Assembly (NCBI GenBank): GCA_014799475.1
Contig: JAAVHX010000023.1
Span: forward strand, 1-43,483
DNA from: Clostridiales bacterium
GTDB taxonomy: Bacteria > Bacillota > Clostridia > Oscillospirales > Oscillospiraceae
Direction: 5' to 3'
Length of the DNA stretch: 43,483 bases
Shown piece after piece: positions 16,275 through 25,931 of the stretch. Under the pieces are notes generated by a model. The model saw nothing but the letters and a program-made list of their open reading frames with translations, made no database searches and was not told where the DNA came from. A program made the translations under genes and the position numbers. Each line of letters begins with the position of its first letter. Within the stretch, counting starts at the first letter, position 1.

Positions 16275-17285
16275 GTGGAACAGACCATTCGGGAGCGCAC
16301 CGAGGAGCTGGAGCGGCAGACCCTGTCGCCCCGGGCCTGCCTGTCGGCCGATTCCAAGGGGCGGGCGGTGGCCATTGCCCCCTGTCCCATGCGCACCTGC
16401 TTCCAGCGGGACGTGGACCGGGTGGTACACTGTAAGTCCTTCCGGCGCCTGAAGCACAAGACCCAGGTGTTCCTCCAGCCCGAGGGCGACCACTACCGCA
16501 CCCGGATGACCCACACCCTGGAGGTGTCCCGGATCGCCCGGACCATGGCCCGGGGGCTGCGGCTCAATGAGGATCTCACCGAGGCCGCTGCCCTGGCCCA
16601 CGACCTGGGGCACACCCCCTTCGGCCACGCCGGGGAGCGGGCGCTGTCCAGGATGGTGGAGGGGGGCTTCCGCCACTACGAGCAGTCCCTGCGGGTGGTG
16701 GACCGGCTGGAAAACGACGGCGCGGGGCTGAACCTGTGCCACGAGGTTCGGGACGGCATCCTCTGCCACACCGCTGGGCCGGTGGCGGACACCCTGGAGG
16801 GCCAGCTGGTGCGGTTTGCCGACAAGATCGCGTATATCAACCACGACATCGACGATGCCATGCGGGGCGGCATCATCTTCCCCACCGACATCCCCGTCCA
16901 CATTTCCCAGACCCTAGGCTATACCCACGGCGAGCGCATTGAGACGCTGACCATGGACATCATCCGCGCCAGCGCTGAGGGGGACGTGATCCGCCAGTCG
17001 GAGCCGGTGGCAAAGGCCATGGCGGCGCTGAAGGAGTTCATGTTCCAGTCGGTCTACTTCAACCCTCTGGCTAAGGGGGAGGAGGGCAAAGCTGAGGACA
17101 TGATCCGCCTGCTTTTCGAATACTATTGCAAGCATACGGACAAGCTGCCCTCCGAGTATCAGGACATCCTGGTGCGGGAGGGGACGCAGCGGGCAGTGCT
17201 GGACTATATCGCGGGTATGACGGACACCTACGCCGTGGAGTTGTTTGGTAATCTGTTTATTCCCAAAGGGTGGGTGGTGAAATGA
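16275..17285 (+). CDS. dgt: Deoxyguanosinetriphosphate triphosphohydrolase-like protein
   Basis: A 336-residue HD-domain dNTP triphosphohydrolase, which removes the triphosphate from dNTPs. The HD metal site is visible: RTRMTHTLEV (first His), ALAHDLGHTPFGHAGE (HD plus further His) and the late NHDIDDAMR. The GTG start follows GGGAGGGACGCG. It overlaps yigZ (ATGA) and lies upstream of dnaG-rpoD, the usual clostridial order dgt-dnaG-rpoD, so its role is linked to replication and dNTP balance. Substrate preference cannot be read from the sequence. Confidence 0.95.
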   Translation: MEQTIRERTEELERQTLSPRACLSADSKGRAVAIAPCPMRTCFQRDVDRVVHCKSFRRLKHKTQVFLQPEGDHYRTRMTHTLEVSRIARTMARGLRLNEDLTEAAALAHDLGHTPFGHAGERALSRMVEGGFRHYEQSLRVVDRLENDGAGLNLCHEVRDGILCHTAGPVADTLEGQLVRFADKIAYINHDIDDAMRGGIIFPTDIPVHISQTLGYTHGERIETLTMDIIRASAEGDVIRQSEPVAKAMAALKEFMFQSVYFNPLAKGEEGKAEDMIRLLFEYYCKHTDKLPSEYQDILVREGTQRAVLDYIAGMTDTYAVELFGNLFIPKGWVVK

Positions 17286-17911
17286 CAGAATACCTTGTCC
17301 CCACCCGTCCGTCCGAGACAGAATTCACCGAGAAGCGCTCCACCTTCATCGGCCACGTCTGGCCGGTGGAGACGGAGGAGGAGGCCCGCGTCCGCATCGA
17401 CGAGATGAAAAAGAAATACCACGACGCCCGGCACAACTGCTGGTGCTATCTCATCAAGGACGGCCCGGTGCGCTACTCCGACGATGGTGAGCCCCAGGGC
17501 ACCGCCGGACAGCCCATGCTGGGGGTGTTCCAGAAGGAGGGGGTGACCAACGTGTGCTGCGTGGTCACCCGGTACTTTGGCGGGGTGCTGTTGGGCGCGG
17601 GGGGCCTGGTGCGGGCCTACACCCAGAGCGCCAAGGACGCGCTGGACGCGTCGGGCATTTCCGTCGTCCGCCGCTGGGTGGCCATGGAGGTGCCCTGTAC
17701 CTACAGCCAGTTTGAGGAGGTGCGCCGGGAAGTGTTCCACTTCGGCGGCGTGGTAGAGGGCGTGGATTACGGCGCGGATGTGCTGCTGTCTGTGCTGATC
17801 CCGGAGGAGCGCGCGCAGCCGTTCATCGCCCACCTGTTTGACGCTTCCGCCGGGACGATTGAGGCGCTGGAATCGGGAGAAGCCTTCCGTGGCGCCCCTT
17901 TGGAGCGTTAA
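17282..17911 (+). CDS. YigZ/IMPACT family protein
   Basis: A 209-residue protein of the YigZ (UPF0029/IMPACT) family, of uncertain role; the human homologue IMPACT acts in translation control. The N-terminal domain has EKRSTFIGHV, ARHNCWCYLI and SDDGEPQGTAGQPML, then VVTRYFGGVLLGAGGLVRAYTQ, all hallmarks of the family. A C-terminal ferredoxin-like (DUF1949) domain follows. The ATG at 17282 overlaps the dgt stop (ATGA) and GGGTGGGTGGTG serves as the site. It is in one operon with dgt, dnaG and rpoD. Confidence 0.94.
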   Translation: MTEYLVPTRPSETEFTEKRSTFIGHVWPVETEEEARVRIDEMKKKYHDARHNCWCYLIKDGPVRYSDDGEPQGTAGQPMLGVFQKEGVTNVCCVVTRYFGGVLLGAGGLVRAYTQSAKDALDASGISVVRRWVAMEVPCTYSQFEEVRREVFHFGGVVEGVDYGADVLLSVLIPEERAQPFIAHLFDASAGTIEALESGEAFRGAPLER

Positions 17912-17967
17912 ATTCCCAAAACTGTGATAAAAACTGGTAATTTTGGCTAATATCAAGAGGTGAGACC

Positions 17968-19749
17968 ATGGCCATTCCCGAATCTTTCCTGGATGATCTC
18001 AACGGACGGCTGAACATTGTGGACGTGGTCTCCGCCTACCTGCCCCTGAACAAAAAGGGAGGCAGTTACTGGGGACTGTGCCCCTTCCACCATGAAAAGA
18101 CCCCCTCGTTCTCCGTCAACGAGCCCAGGCAGATTTTCCACTGCTTCGGCTGCGGCAAGGGGGGCGGCGCCATCCGCTTTGTCATGGAGGTGGACAGCCT
18201 GTCCTTCCCCGAGGCGGTGCGCAAGCTGGCGGAGCGGGAGGGGATGCAGGTGCCCGACGACAGCCCCGGGGACGGGGCGTGGCGGGAGAAGCGCCGCCGG
18301 GTGCTGGAGCTGAACCGTGAAGCCGCCCGATTCTACCGCTCTATGCTGGATGATCCCAGAGGGGCGGCGGTGGCGGCCTATATCCGGGACAAGCGGCGCA
18401 TCAGTCCCAAGTTTTCCGCCCGGTTCGGCCTGGGAGCCGCCCCGGAGGGCTGGAACAGCCTCATCACCGCCATGCGGGACAAGGGCTACGATAAAGCGGA
18501 CCTCATCGACGCCGGGTTGGCCGTGGCGGGAAAAAACGGCGGCGTGTACGACAAATACCGCAATCGCCTGATGCTCCCCGTCATCGACACCCGGGGGGAC
18601 GTGATCGGCTTCACCAGCCGAGTGATGGACGACTCCACGCCCAAATACCTGAACACCCCGGAGACCGCCATCTTTAAAAAGCGCTCCATCCTGTACGGGC
18701 TGAACTACGCAAAAAAAGCGAAGCGCCCCAATTTCATTCTCGTAGAGGGCAACATCGATGTGATCACCCTCCATCAGGCGGGCTTTGACAACACGGTGGC
18801 CACCATGGGAACCGCCCTCACGGAGGAGCACGTCCGCCTGCTGGAGCGGTACACAAAGGAACTGGTGCTGTGCTACGACAATGACGACGCAGGGGAGGAC
18901 GCCACCCAGCGGGCCATCGCCCTGCTGAAGAAGTCGGAGCTGTCCGTCAAGGTGCTCCGCCTGCCCCGCCGCCGGACGGCGGAAGGCGAGCTGGTGAAGC
19001 AGGACGCGGACGATTTTATCAAAAACCACGGCCCTGGTGCCTTTGAGGATTTGATGGATCAAAGCGCCAACTCGGCGGAGTACCGTTTGAGCGCGGTGCA
19101 GGGTCAGTTTGATTTGAGCCGGGATGACCAGCGGGCCCAATACCTGCTGGCGGCGGCGGAGGTGGTGGCCGGACTGCCAAGCCCCGTGGAGCGGGAGATA
19201 TACGCCGGCCGGTGCGCCGAGGCGGCCAGGGTGTCCAAGGAGGCGGTGCTCCAGGAGGTGGAGCGACTGCGAAAAAAGCAGCGCTGGCAGGCCAGGAAGC
19301 GGGAGGAGCGCCAGAGTCTCGTCCCCACACGCCAGCTCCAGCCCAAGAGCCGGGAATTGCGGTACACCAATGTCCGTTCCGCCCGCGCGGAAGAGGGGGT
19401 ACTGCGGGTGGTGCTGCTGGATGGAGAATTTTTCCGGGAGCTGGACGGTCTCACGCCGGAGCACTTTTCCTCGCCGCTGCTGGGCCGCGCGTTCGCCCTG
19501 CTGCGGGAGCGGTGGCGGGCAGGAAAAAGCGTTGCTTTCGCGGCGCTGGAGGGGCAGTTCACTCCGGAGGAGATGGACCAGCTTTCCGCCGCCGTCCAGG
19601 AGCCTCAGCCCCGGAATACCGCCGGGGCGGCGTTGGAGGACTATAAGCGGGTGATCCTGCTGGAGCACAGCAGGACAGACATATCAGACGAGAAAGACTT
19701 GGATGATCTGAAACAGGTACTCAAACAGAAAAAAGGTTTTGGAGGATGA
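17968..19749 (+). CDS. dnaG: DNA primase
   Basis: DnaG (593 aa) makes RNA primers at the replication fork with DnaB. The zinc domain has CPFHHEKTPSFSV...HCFGC (Cys38, His41, Cys59, Cys62). The TOPRIM catalytic core has LVEGNIDVITLHQAG (~256) and the metal site CYDNDDAGEDA. A DnaB-binding helical region follows. The ATG follows AGAGGTGAGACC. The gene ends 0 bp from rpoD (TGA then ATG), so the two are translationally coupled. The rpsU gene of the classic macromolecular-synthesis operon is absent here. Confidence 0.98.
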   Translation: MAIPESFLDDLNGRLNIVDVVSAYLPLNKKGGSYWGLCPFHHEKTPSFSVNEPRQIFHCFGCGKGGGAIRFVMEVDSLSFPEAVRKLAEREGMQVPDDSPGDGAWREKRRRVLELNREAARFYRSMLDDPRGAAVAAYIRDKRRISPKFSARFGLGAAPEGWNSLITAMRDKGYDKADLIDAGLAVAGKNGGVYDKYRNRLMLPVIDTRGDVIGFTSRVMDDSTPKYLNTPETAIFKKRSILYGLNYAKKAKRPNFILVEGNIDVITLHQAGFDNTVATMGTALTEEHVRLLERYTKELVLCYDNDDAGEDATQRAIALLKKSELSVKVLRLPRRRTAEGELVKQDADDFIKNHGPGAFEDLMDQSANSAEYRLSAVQGQFDLSRDDQRAQYLLAAAEVVAGLPSPVEREIYAGRCAEAARVSKEAVLQEVERLRKKQRWQARKREERQSLVPTRQLQPKSRELRYTNVRSARAEEGVLRVVLLDGEFFRELDGLTPEHFSSPLLGRAFALLRERWRAGKSVAFAALEGQFTPEEMDQLSAAVQEPQPRNTAGAALEDYKRVILLEHSRTDISDEKDLDDLKQVLKQKKGFGG

Positions 19750-21060
<1,311 letters not shown>

Positions 21061-21066
21061 ATGACA

Positions 21067-21101
21067 CCGCCCCCGGCCAACGGTCGGGGGCGGTCTATGT
21101 T
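21067..21101 (+). terminator. Hairpin terminator after rpoD
   Basis: A 12-bp stem with one G-U pair (21067-21078 with 21082-21093) is followed by TCTATGTTT. It ends the dgt-yigZ-dnaG-rpoD unit 6 bp after the stop codon. Confidence 0.8.
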
Positions 21102-21181
21102 TACTGTGTGGACAAATTACCAGCTCAAAAGAAGCGTGAAAAAACTACAGACAAATCCAATGATGGATGCGGGGATCATCA

Positions 21182-21505
21182 TCAGTTTTTCCTTCTTGCT
21201 TTTGGTGAAAAGGTATTTCCAATGATTGCGTATGCCAAAAATGACGAATATACGATCATGATTGCCTTTGATGGTAGTTCAGGAAGCTGAAATAGAAACG
21301 AGACCGCTTTGTTTGCGTAAAATAGGCCGAAAAGAAAAAATATGAGTGCGAAAATTGCGTTTATATATCGCCTGTCTTTCGGAACTATCTTGTGTTGGCC
21401 TCCAAGCACATATTCTCCGATTGGGAATCCAATCAATAGCAGAATATGGAGAAAACTCATAAAGAAGGTTATGATCGCGCAAATCACAGCGAAAAGTTTT
21501 AACAT
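21182..21505 (-). CDS. Small polytopic membrane protein, AT-rich
   Basis: A 107-residue protein with three or four hydrophobic segments (~3-30, ~50-70, ~84-100), a KDRRYIN turn after the first and NTFSPKARRK at the end. I do not recognise a named family. The ATG follows AGAGGTAAACAG. Base composition is near 40% GC, against about 60% in neighbours, with A/T-ending codons, which points to horizontal acquisition. It is the last gene of the minus-strand unit (37 bp after the phosphatase gene). The adjacent 21094-21181 stretch shows no further gene. Confidence 0.8.
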   Translation of the reverse strand: MLKLFAVICAIITFFMSFLHILLLIGFPIGEYVLGGQHKIVPKDRRYINAIFALIFFLFGLFYANKAVSFLFQLPELPSKAIMIVYSSFLAYAIIGNTFSPKARRKN

Positions 21506-21542
21506 ATCTGTTTACCTCTAAAACGCACTGACATCGTGCCGT

Positions 21543-22070
21543 TTAGAAATCCAGCCTCACGATCTGCCCATTGGCGGGGTGCGGGATGTCCAGGACATAC
21601 TGCATCAGCGTTCCGTGACAGGCCACGATGACACAGCGAAAGTCTTTGTATCGTTTCAGCACGGCAAAGACCCGCTCCTTCATCTGCTCGACGGACTCCC
21701 AGGAGGGTGTTTCGCCGGCGGGATGGTGCCCATGGTTGTTGTGCAGCGCCTGATAACACCGGTTGGCTTCCTCCTGCGGCAGGTACTCATAATCAATGGC
21801 ATCCGCCGACCACTCGTGGAGATCGGTTTCCACCCGGATATCCAGTCCCAGCTCCTTTGATAAGATGGCGGCGGAGTGCAGCGTTCGGCCAAAAGGGGAT
21901 GAGATAATGAGCTCCGCGTCCTTCAGCCGTTTGTCGAGGGCGGCGGTTTTGATCTGCTGGATGCCAAGCTGGGACAGCGTCAGCATATTGAAGCCCCGGC
22001 CCTGATATATTTTGGTATTTGCCTCTGAGAAGTTCGCCTGTCCGTGGCGGATAAAATAAAACGTCGTCAT
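21543..22070 (-). CDS. Histidine phosphatase family protein
   Basis: A 175-residue protein of the phosphoglycerate-mutase-like histidine phosphatase superfamily. The phosphohistidine motif FIRHGQANFS is at residues 5-14. The second-Arg motif ISSPFGRTLHSA and the second catalytic His in VACHGTLMQYVL near the end complete the site. The protein probably hydrolyses a small phosphorylated metabolite; the substrate cannot be told from sequence. The start ATG follows GGGGAGGGTTTGG. It lies 14 bp after the rluA-like gene and is presumably co-transcribed from that promoter. Confidence 0.92.
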   Translation of the reverse strand: MTTFYFIRHGQANFSEANTKIYQGRGFNMLTLSQLGIQQIKTAALDKRLKDAELIISSPFGRTLHSAAILSKELGLDIRVETDLHEWSADAIDYEYLPQEEANRCYQALHNNHGHHPAGETPSWESVEQMKERVFAVLKRYKDFRCVIVACHGTLMQYVLDIPHPANGQIVRLDF

Positions 22071-22084
22071 TCCAAACCCTCCCC

Positions 22085-22978
22085 TTAACGGAACACCCGG
22101 TTGAAATCCCGGGGCATTTTGGCCTTGAAGGTGATCTGTTCCCCGGTGGCGGGGTGGGTGAAGGACAGTTCGTTGGCATGGAGGCACAGCCGCCCGATGG
22201 GGTTGGTGCGGGCGCCGTACTGCTTGTCCCCGGCCACGGGGCAGCCCAACTCCTTCATGTGGACGCGGATCTGGTTTTTCCGCCCCGTCTCGATATTGAT
22301 GTCCAGCAGGGCATACCCGCCCCCGGCCTTCTTCACCTCGTAGCTGGTAATGGCCTCCTTGGCGTTGGGGCCGGGCCGGCCGGAGAAGCTGAGGTGGGTG
22401 TCCGTCTCCACCAGGTAGGAGCGGATGGTGTCCCGGTCCGGCTTGGGCACGCCCTCCACCACCGCCAGGTAGCCCCGACGGGTGATGATCTCGTTCCATT
22501 TGCTCTGGAACAGCTCCTTGGTTTCGGGATCCCTGGCGAACATCAGCACCCCAGACGTGTCCCGGTCCAGCCGGTGGAGGATAAAAATGCGGTCATCCAC
22601 CCGGCGGCTCTTTACGTAGTCGGTGACCATGTGGTAGGCGGTGCGGGTTTTCTCCTTCTCGGTGGCCACGCTGAGCAGCTTGGCGGGCTTGTTCACCACG
22701 ATGAGATGCTCGTCCTCGTAGAGGATGGGGAAGGGCAGCGCGTCCGCCCGGGGGGCGGAGGAGGACAAAACCGTCACCCTTTGGCCGGGGGCCAGGGGGG
22801 TGTCAAACTGAGAGACGGGCACGCCGTCCACCGCGACCAGCCGCCGGGACAGCAGGGATTTGACGTTGTTGCGGCTCTTGCCCTTCACCTGCGAGAGCAG
22901 GAAGGGGAGCAGGGTGGTGGGTTCGCCCACCGTATAGACAGGGGCCTCGGCTGCCCGGCGCTTGTGGTTGTGTTCCAT
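22085..22978 (-). CDS. RluA-family 23S rRNA/tRNA pseudouridine synthase
   Basis: A 297-residue pseudouridine synthase. An S4-like RNA-binding part (~20-80, SQVKGKSRNNVKSLLSRRLVAVDG) is followed by the catalytic domain with HRLDRDTSGVLMFA, where the Asp in RLDRDTSG is catalytic. GRKNQIRVHMKELGCPVAGDKQYG follows. The family includes RluC, RluD and RluA; the target uridine here is not deducible. The start ATG follows AAAGGCGGATCC; an in-frame extension of 20 residues upstream lacks a site. It is the first gene of a three-gene minus-strand unit with its own promoter. Confidence 0.93.
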   Translation of the reverse strand: MEHNHKRRAAEAPVYTVGEPTTLLPFLLSQVKGKSRNNVKSLLSRRLVAVDGVPVSQFDTPLAPGQRVTVLSSSAPRADALPFPILYEDEHLIVVNKPAKLLSVATEKEKTRTAYHMVTDYVKSRRVDDRIFILHRLDRDTSGVLMFARDPETKELFQSKWNEIITRRGYLAVVEGVPKPDRDTIRSYLVETDTHLSFSGRPGPNAKEAITSYEVKKAGGGYALLDINIETGRKNQIRVHMKELGCPVAGDKQYGARTNPIGRLCLHANELSFTHPATGEQITFKAKMPRDFNRVFR

Positions 22979-22996
22979 AGGATCCGCCTTTCTGTG

Positions 22997-23065
22997 TTTC
23001 CCCACCGCGGGGAGGGGAAAACATATCTTTGGAGACATTGTATCACAGCATCAGGGAAAAGTCTA
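22997..23065 (-). promoter_or_regulatory. rluA-like gene promoter and leader hairpin
   Basis: Minus strand: TAGACT (23060-23065), a 17-bp spacer and TACAAT (23037-23042) with an extended TG. The leader before the ATG at 22978 contains an imperfect GC-rich palindrome (about 22997-23021, TTTCCCC...GGGGAAA). Confidence 0.55.
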
Positions 23066-23131
23066 TGAAATTCCGGCGGGACAAGCAAGACCGGCACGTT
23101 TCCGTCATAAGCTTCCCAGAGGTGATGCATC

Positions 23132-23407
23132 GTGAGAGAAAAGGAGGGCCTGCTGCTCCGGGTGTCCCGAATGTTTGACCTGCCCGCCGACGCGCTGGCG
23201 GGGGAGCCCCGGGTGGAGGTGGTGGGAAGCGGCGAGCTGCGCATGGGCCCCCACCGGGGTATTCTGGCCTATGGGGAGTCGGAGATCCACATATCCGGCG
23301 GGTCATTGGTTGTGCTGGTGCGGGGCAGCGGCCTGGAACTGCGGGCGATGACTCCGGAGGAGCTGCTCATCACGGGAACCATCACAGCCGTAGAATTTGT
23401 GAGGTAG
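23132..23407 (+). CDS. yqfC: Sporulation protein YqfC
   Basis: A 91-residue YqfC-family (YabP-like) protein, a sporulation protein expressed in the mother cell of spore formers. The typical PxLxGEPRVEVxG and YGxSEIHIxxG pattern is visible (AGEPRVEVVGSGEL, YGESEIHISGGSL), and the whole protein is predicted as beta-rich. The GTG start follows AGAGGTGATG. It is 4 bp before yqfD, its normal partner. A sigma-E-like promoter was looked for and not convincingly found. The presence of this pair implies an endospore-forming lineage. Confidence 0.9.
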   Translation: MREKEGLLLRVSRMFDLPADALAGEPRVEVVGSGELRMGPHRGILAYGESEIHISGGSLVVLVRGSGLELRAMTPEELLITGTITAVEFVR

Positions 23408-23411
23408 AATT

Positions 23412-24668
23412 ATGAAAAAGCTCATCAATCTGCTGCGGGGATATGTGATATTGGAGGCGGCCGGGGCCTTTCCCGAGCGGCTTTTGAATCTGTGCGCCCA
23501 GAACCGGCTGCAATTCTGGAAGCTGAACTGGATCGACGAGACCAGCTTCACGTTCCGCATCGCGCTCAGCGATCGGAAGCGGCTGGACGAGCTGGCCCGG
23601 CGCGCCATGTGTGAGATCACCGAGCGGGGCCGCCGGGGGGCGGCGGTGGAGGCGGGGCGGATCATAGAGCGCCGCTGGGGCTTTTTGGCGGGGCTGGCGG
23701 TGTGCTTTCTGGCGGTGAGCTTCCTGTCCCGGTTCCTGCTGGTCATCGAGGTGGTGGGTAATGAGACGATCCCCACCGCCGTCATCCTGTCCCAGCTCCA
23801 GCGGGTGGGGGTGCGGCCCGGGGTCTACGGCCCGTCCATCCCGGAGAAGGAGGCCGCCAACGCCGCCCTGCTGGGCCTGCCGGAGCTTTCCTATCTGGCC
23901 ATCAACATCTATGGCACCCGGGCGGAGGTGGTGGTCCATGAGGCGGAGAAGAAGCCGGAACTGCTGGAGGAGGATATTCCCACCGACGTGATCGCCAGGG
24001 CGGACGGTATCATCGAAGAGATCCAGGCGAACTCGGGCCGGGCTATGTTTCAGGATGGGGACATCGTGGCCAAGGGTGAGGTGCTGATCAGCGGGGACCT
24101 GGATCTAAAAGAACCTGAGTATGGCACAGTGGATCTGGGGCATCTGATCGTCCACGCCGCCGGGTCTGTCACCGCCCGGACGTGGCGCACGTTGGAGGAG
24201 ACGATCCCTCTCACATATCAGGCAAAGGTGTATACCGGGGAGGAGCGTACAGGATACGGCATAAAAATTTTGTGGAACGACCTGGATTTTTTTGAAAACA
24301 GTAGCATTTCCCAGGGCAGATATGATAAAATAACCAGGACTGAGCAGATAGCTCCCTTTGGCCGCCCCCTGCCCGTGTGGGTGACCACGACAACGCTGCG
24401 CCCCTATACCCTGGAGGATCGGCCCATAGACGGGGAGGAGGCCGCGGCCCGGCTGGAGCGGGTTCTGCTGGCCCGGCTGGAGGAGCTGCTGGCGGCCAAC
24501 GGGGGAGAAGCCCTGCGCACCGATTTTGTTGCCAAGGAGGAGGGCGGGCTGCTCACCGTGACGCTGCTGGCGGAGTGCCGGGAGGAGATCGGACGCACTG
24601 TGGAGCGGGAAGGGGAAGTGGGACGTATCCCCGGTACGCCCCAGGAGGATACCAAAGACAGCGGCTGA
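23412..24668 (+). CDS. yqfD: Sporulation protein YqfD
   Basis: A 418-residue YqfD-family protein with the N-terminus KKLINLLRGYVILEAAGAFPERLLNLC, a single membrane segment (~91-112) and a large domain on the outer or forespore-facing side. That domain begins with a POTRA-like IEVVGNETIPTAVILSQLQRVGV. This architecture is that of the mother-cell sporulation protein YqfD, required for engulfment-stage development in B. subtilis. The ATG follows GAGGTAGAATT. It is 23 bp upstream of phoH, the conserved order yqfC-yqfD-phoH-ybeY. The Glu/Gly-rich C-terminal tail is variable. Confidence 0.93.
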   Translation: MKKLINLLRGYVILEAAGAFPERLLNLCAQNRLQFWKLNWIDETSFTFRIALSDRKRLDELARRAMCEITERGRRGAAVEAGRIIERRWGFLAGLAVCFLAVSFLSRFLLVIEVVGNETIPTAVILSQLQRVGVRPGVYGPSIPEKEAANAALLGLPELSYLAINIYGTRAEVVVHEAEKKPELLEEDIPTDVIARADGIIEEIQANSGRAMFQDGDIVAKGEVLISGDLDLKEPEYGTVDLGHLIVHAAGSVTARTWRTLEETIPLTYQAKVYTGEERTGYGIKILWNDLDFFENSSISQGRYDKITRTEQIAPFGRPLPVWVTTTTLRPYTLEDRPIDGEEAAARLERVLLARLEELLAANGGEALRTDFVAKEEGGLLTVTLLAECREEIGRTVEREGEVGRIPGTPQEDTKDSG

Positions 24669-24691
24669 GCGCCGCACAGAGGAGTGTACGC

Positions 24692-25669
24692 ATGACAGAG
24701 CAGAGCATCAGCATCGAGCGGATGGAGGAGGCCGTCAACCTGTTCGGCCTGTTTGACGAGAACATCCGCCTGATTGAGCAGGAGCTGGACGTTTCGGTGG
24801 TCAACCGGGAGTCCAACCTGAAAATTTCCGGCGAGGGCGAGAACGTCATGCTGGCGGTGAAGGCCATCCAGGGCCTGCTCACCCTGTCCGCCAAGGGGGA
24901 GGCCATTGGCCAGCAGAACGTGCGGTATATCATCGAGCTGGTTCGCTCCGGCAACGAGGGCAAGATCGCCCAGCTGGCCGGGGACGTGGTGTGCGTCACC
25001 GCCAAGGGCAAACCCATCAAGGCCAAGACCATCGGTCAGCAGAAGTATGTGGACGCCATCAAAAATAACACCGTCACCATCGGCGTGGGCCCCGCCGGCA
25101 CGGGCAAGACCTATCTGGCCGTGGCGGCGGCGGTGGCGGCCTTCCGGGAGAAGCAGATCAACCGCATTATCCTGACCCGCCCCGCCGTGGAGGCGGGGGA
25201 GCGGCTGGGCTTCCTGCCCGGGGATTTGCAGTCCAAGGTAGACCCCTATCTGCGGCCGCTGTACGACGCGCTGTTCGATATGCTGGGGGCGGAGACCTAC
25301 CAGAAATATCTGGAGCGGGGGAACATCGAGGTGGCCCCGCTGGCCTATATGCGCGGGCGGACGCTGGACGATTCCTTTATCATTTTAGACGAGGCCCAGA
25401 ACACCAGCCGGGAGCAGATGAAAATGTTCCTCACCCGGCTGGGGTTCGGCTCCAAAATCGTCATCACCGGCGACGCCACCCAGATCGACCTTCCGGCGGA
25501 CAAGGTGTCCGGCCTGAAGGAGGCCATGCGGGTGCTGAAGGGCGTAGAGGACATCTCTATCTGCCAGCTCACCGGGGCGGATGTGGTGCGCCACGTTATC
25601 GTCCAGCGCATCATCAAGGCGTATGAGGACGACGAGAAGCGCCGCGCCGCCAAGCGAGACAAACGTTAA
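24692..25669 (+). CDS. phoH: PhoH family ATPase (YbeZ-type)
   Basis: A 325-residue PhoH-like P-loop ATPase with Walker A GPAGTGKTYLA (~135-145) and Walker B FIILDEAQN, and TGDATQIDLP as a later ATPase motif. PhoH/YbeZ is thought to be an RNA-associated partner of the endoribonuclease YbeY. The start ATG at 24692 follows GAGGAGTGTACG. The stop codon overlaps that of the convergent small ORF (TTAA shared). Normally ybeY follows directly; here a 480-bp XRE module is inserted between the two, so ybeY must rely on another promoter or on read-through. Confidence 0.96.
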   Translation: MTEQSISIERMEEAVNLFGLFDENIRLIEQELDVSVVNRESNLKISGEGENVMLAVKAIQGLLTLSAKGEAIGQQNVRYIIELVRSGNEGKIAQLAGDVVCVTAKGKPIKAKTIGQQKYVDAIKNNTVTIGVGPAGTGKTYLAVAAAVAAFREKQINRIILTRPAVEAGERLGFLPGDLQSKVDPYLRPLYDALFDMLGAETYQKYLERGNIEVAPLAYMRGRTLDDSFIILDEAQNTSREQMKMFLTRLGFGSKIVITGDATQIDLPADKVSGLKEAMRVLKGVEDISICQLTGADVVRHVIVQRIIKAYEDDEKRRAAKRDKR

Positions 25670-25848
25670 AGCTGATCCAGGCAAGCGGCGGAGAGGCGTA
25701 TCCCCAGCTTCAAACCCTGGTAGAACGACCAGAGGCCGTGGCCCTGGACAGGGTTGTCCTCAAAGCCGCCGACCCAGCTTTCCGGGACAAGTTTGTGGGA
25801 ATAGTGGTAATAGAGGTCTTCGACCAGGAAAGGGATTTCTTCTTTCAT
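25666..25848 (-). CDS. Small protein divergent from second XRE regulator
   Basis: A 60-residue protein, MKEEIPFLVEDLYYHYSHKL at the start, with a Gly/Trp-containing middle (SWVGGFEDNPVQGHG) and an amphipathic C-terminus. I do not recognise a family. The start has a strong GGAGGAGCC site. It has a consensus promoter (TTGACA-17-TATAAT) with a palindromic operator just downstream of the -10. Strong expression held off by the neighbouring XRE protein is therefore the likely mode. Its 3' end overlaps the phoH stop. It could be a small regulator or effector of the module. Its role is unknown. Confidence 0.72.
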   Translation of the reverse strand: MKEEIPFLVEDLYYHYSHKLVPESWVGGFEDNPVQGHGLWSFYQGLKLGIRLSAACLDQL

Positions 25849-25862
25849 TGTTGGCTCCTCCT

Positions 25863-25913
25863 TAACACGTACATCTATGTACGTGTTATTATACACGGCA
25901 TCTTTGTACGTGT
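25863..25913. promoter_or_regulatory. Operator region of the second XRE module
   Basis: A perfect palindrome with 12-bp arms (25863-25874, 25877-25888; TAACACGTACAT and its complement, 2-bp centre) is followed by a third half-site GTACGTGT (25906-25913), in the direction of the XRE gene. The half-site core ACACGTAC/GTACGTGT occurs three times. It is likely the XRE binding site. Confidence 0.8.
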
Positions 25914-25916
25914 CAA
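25888..25916 (-). promoter_or_regulatory. Consensus promoter of the second small ORF
   Basis: Minus-strand TTGACA (25911-25916), an exact 17-bp spacer and TATAAT (25888-25893): a perfect sigma-A consensus. The palindrome overlaps the start site and the third half-site overlaps the -35. Confidence 0.9.
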
Positions 25917-25931
25917 TAGGGAAGTGGAAAA

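Noticed and set aside
23043-23131. Possible sigma-E promoter before yqfC (CATAAGCT)
   Set aside because: The -10 match is partial and no -35 is found at the right distance.
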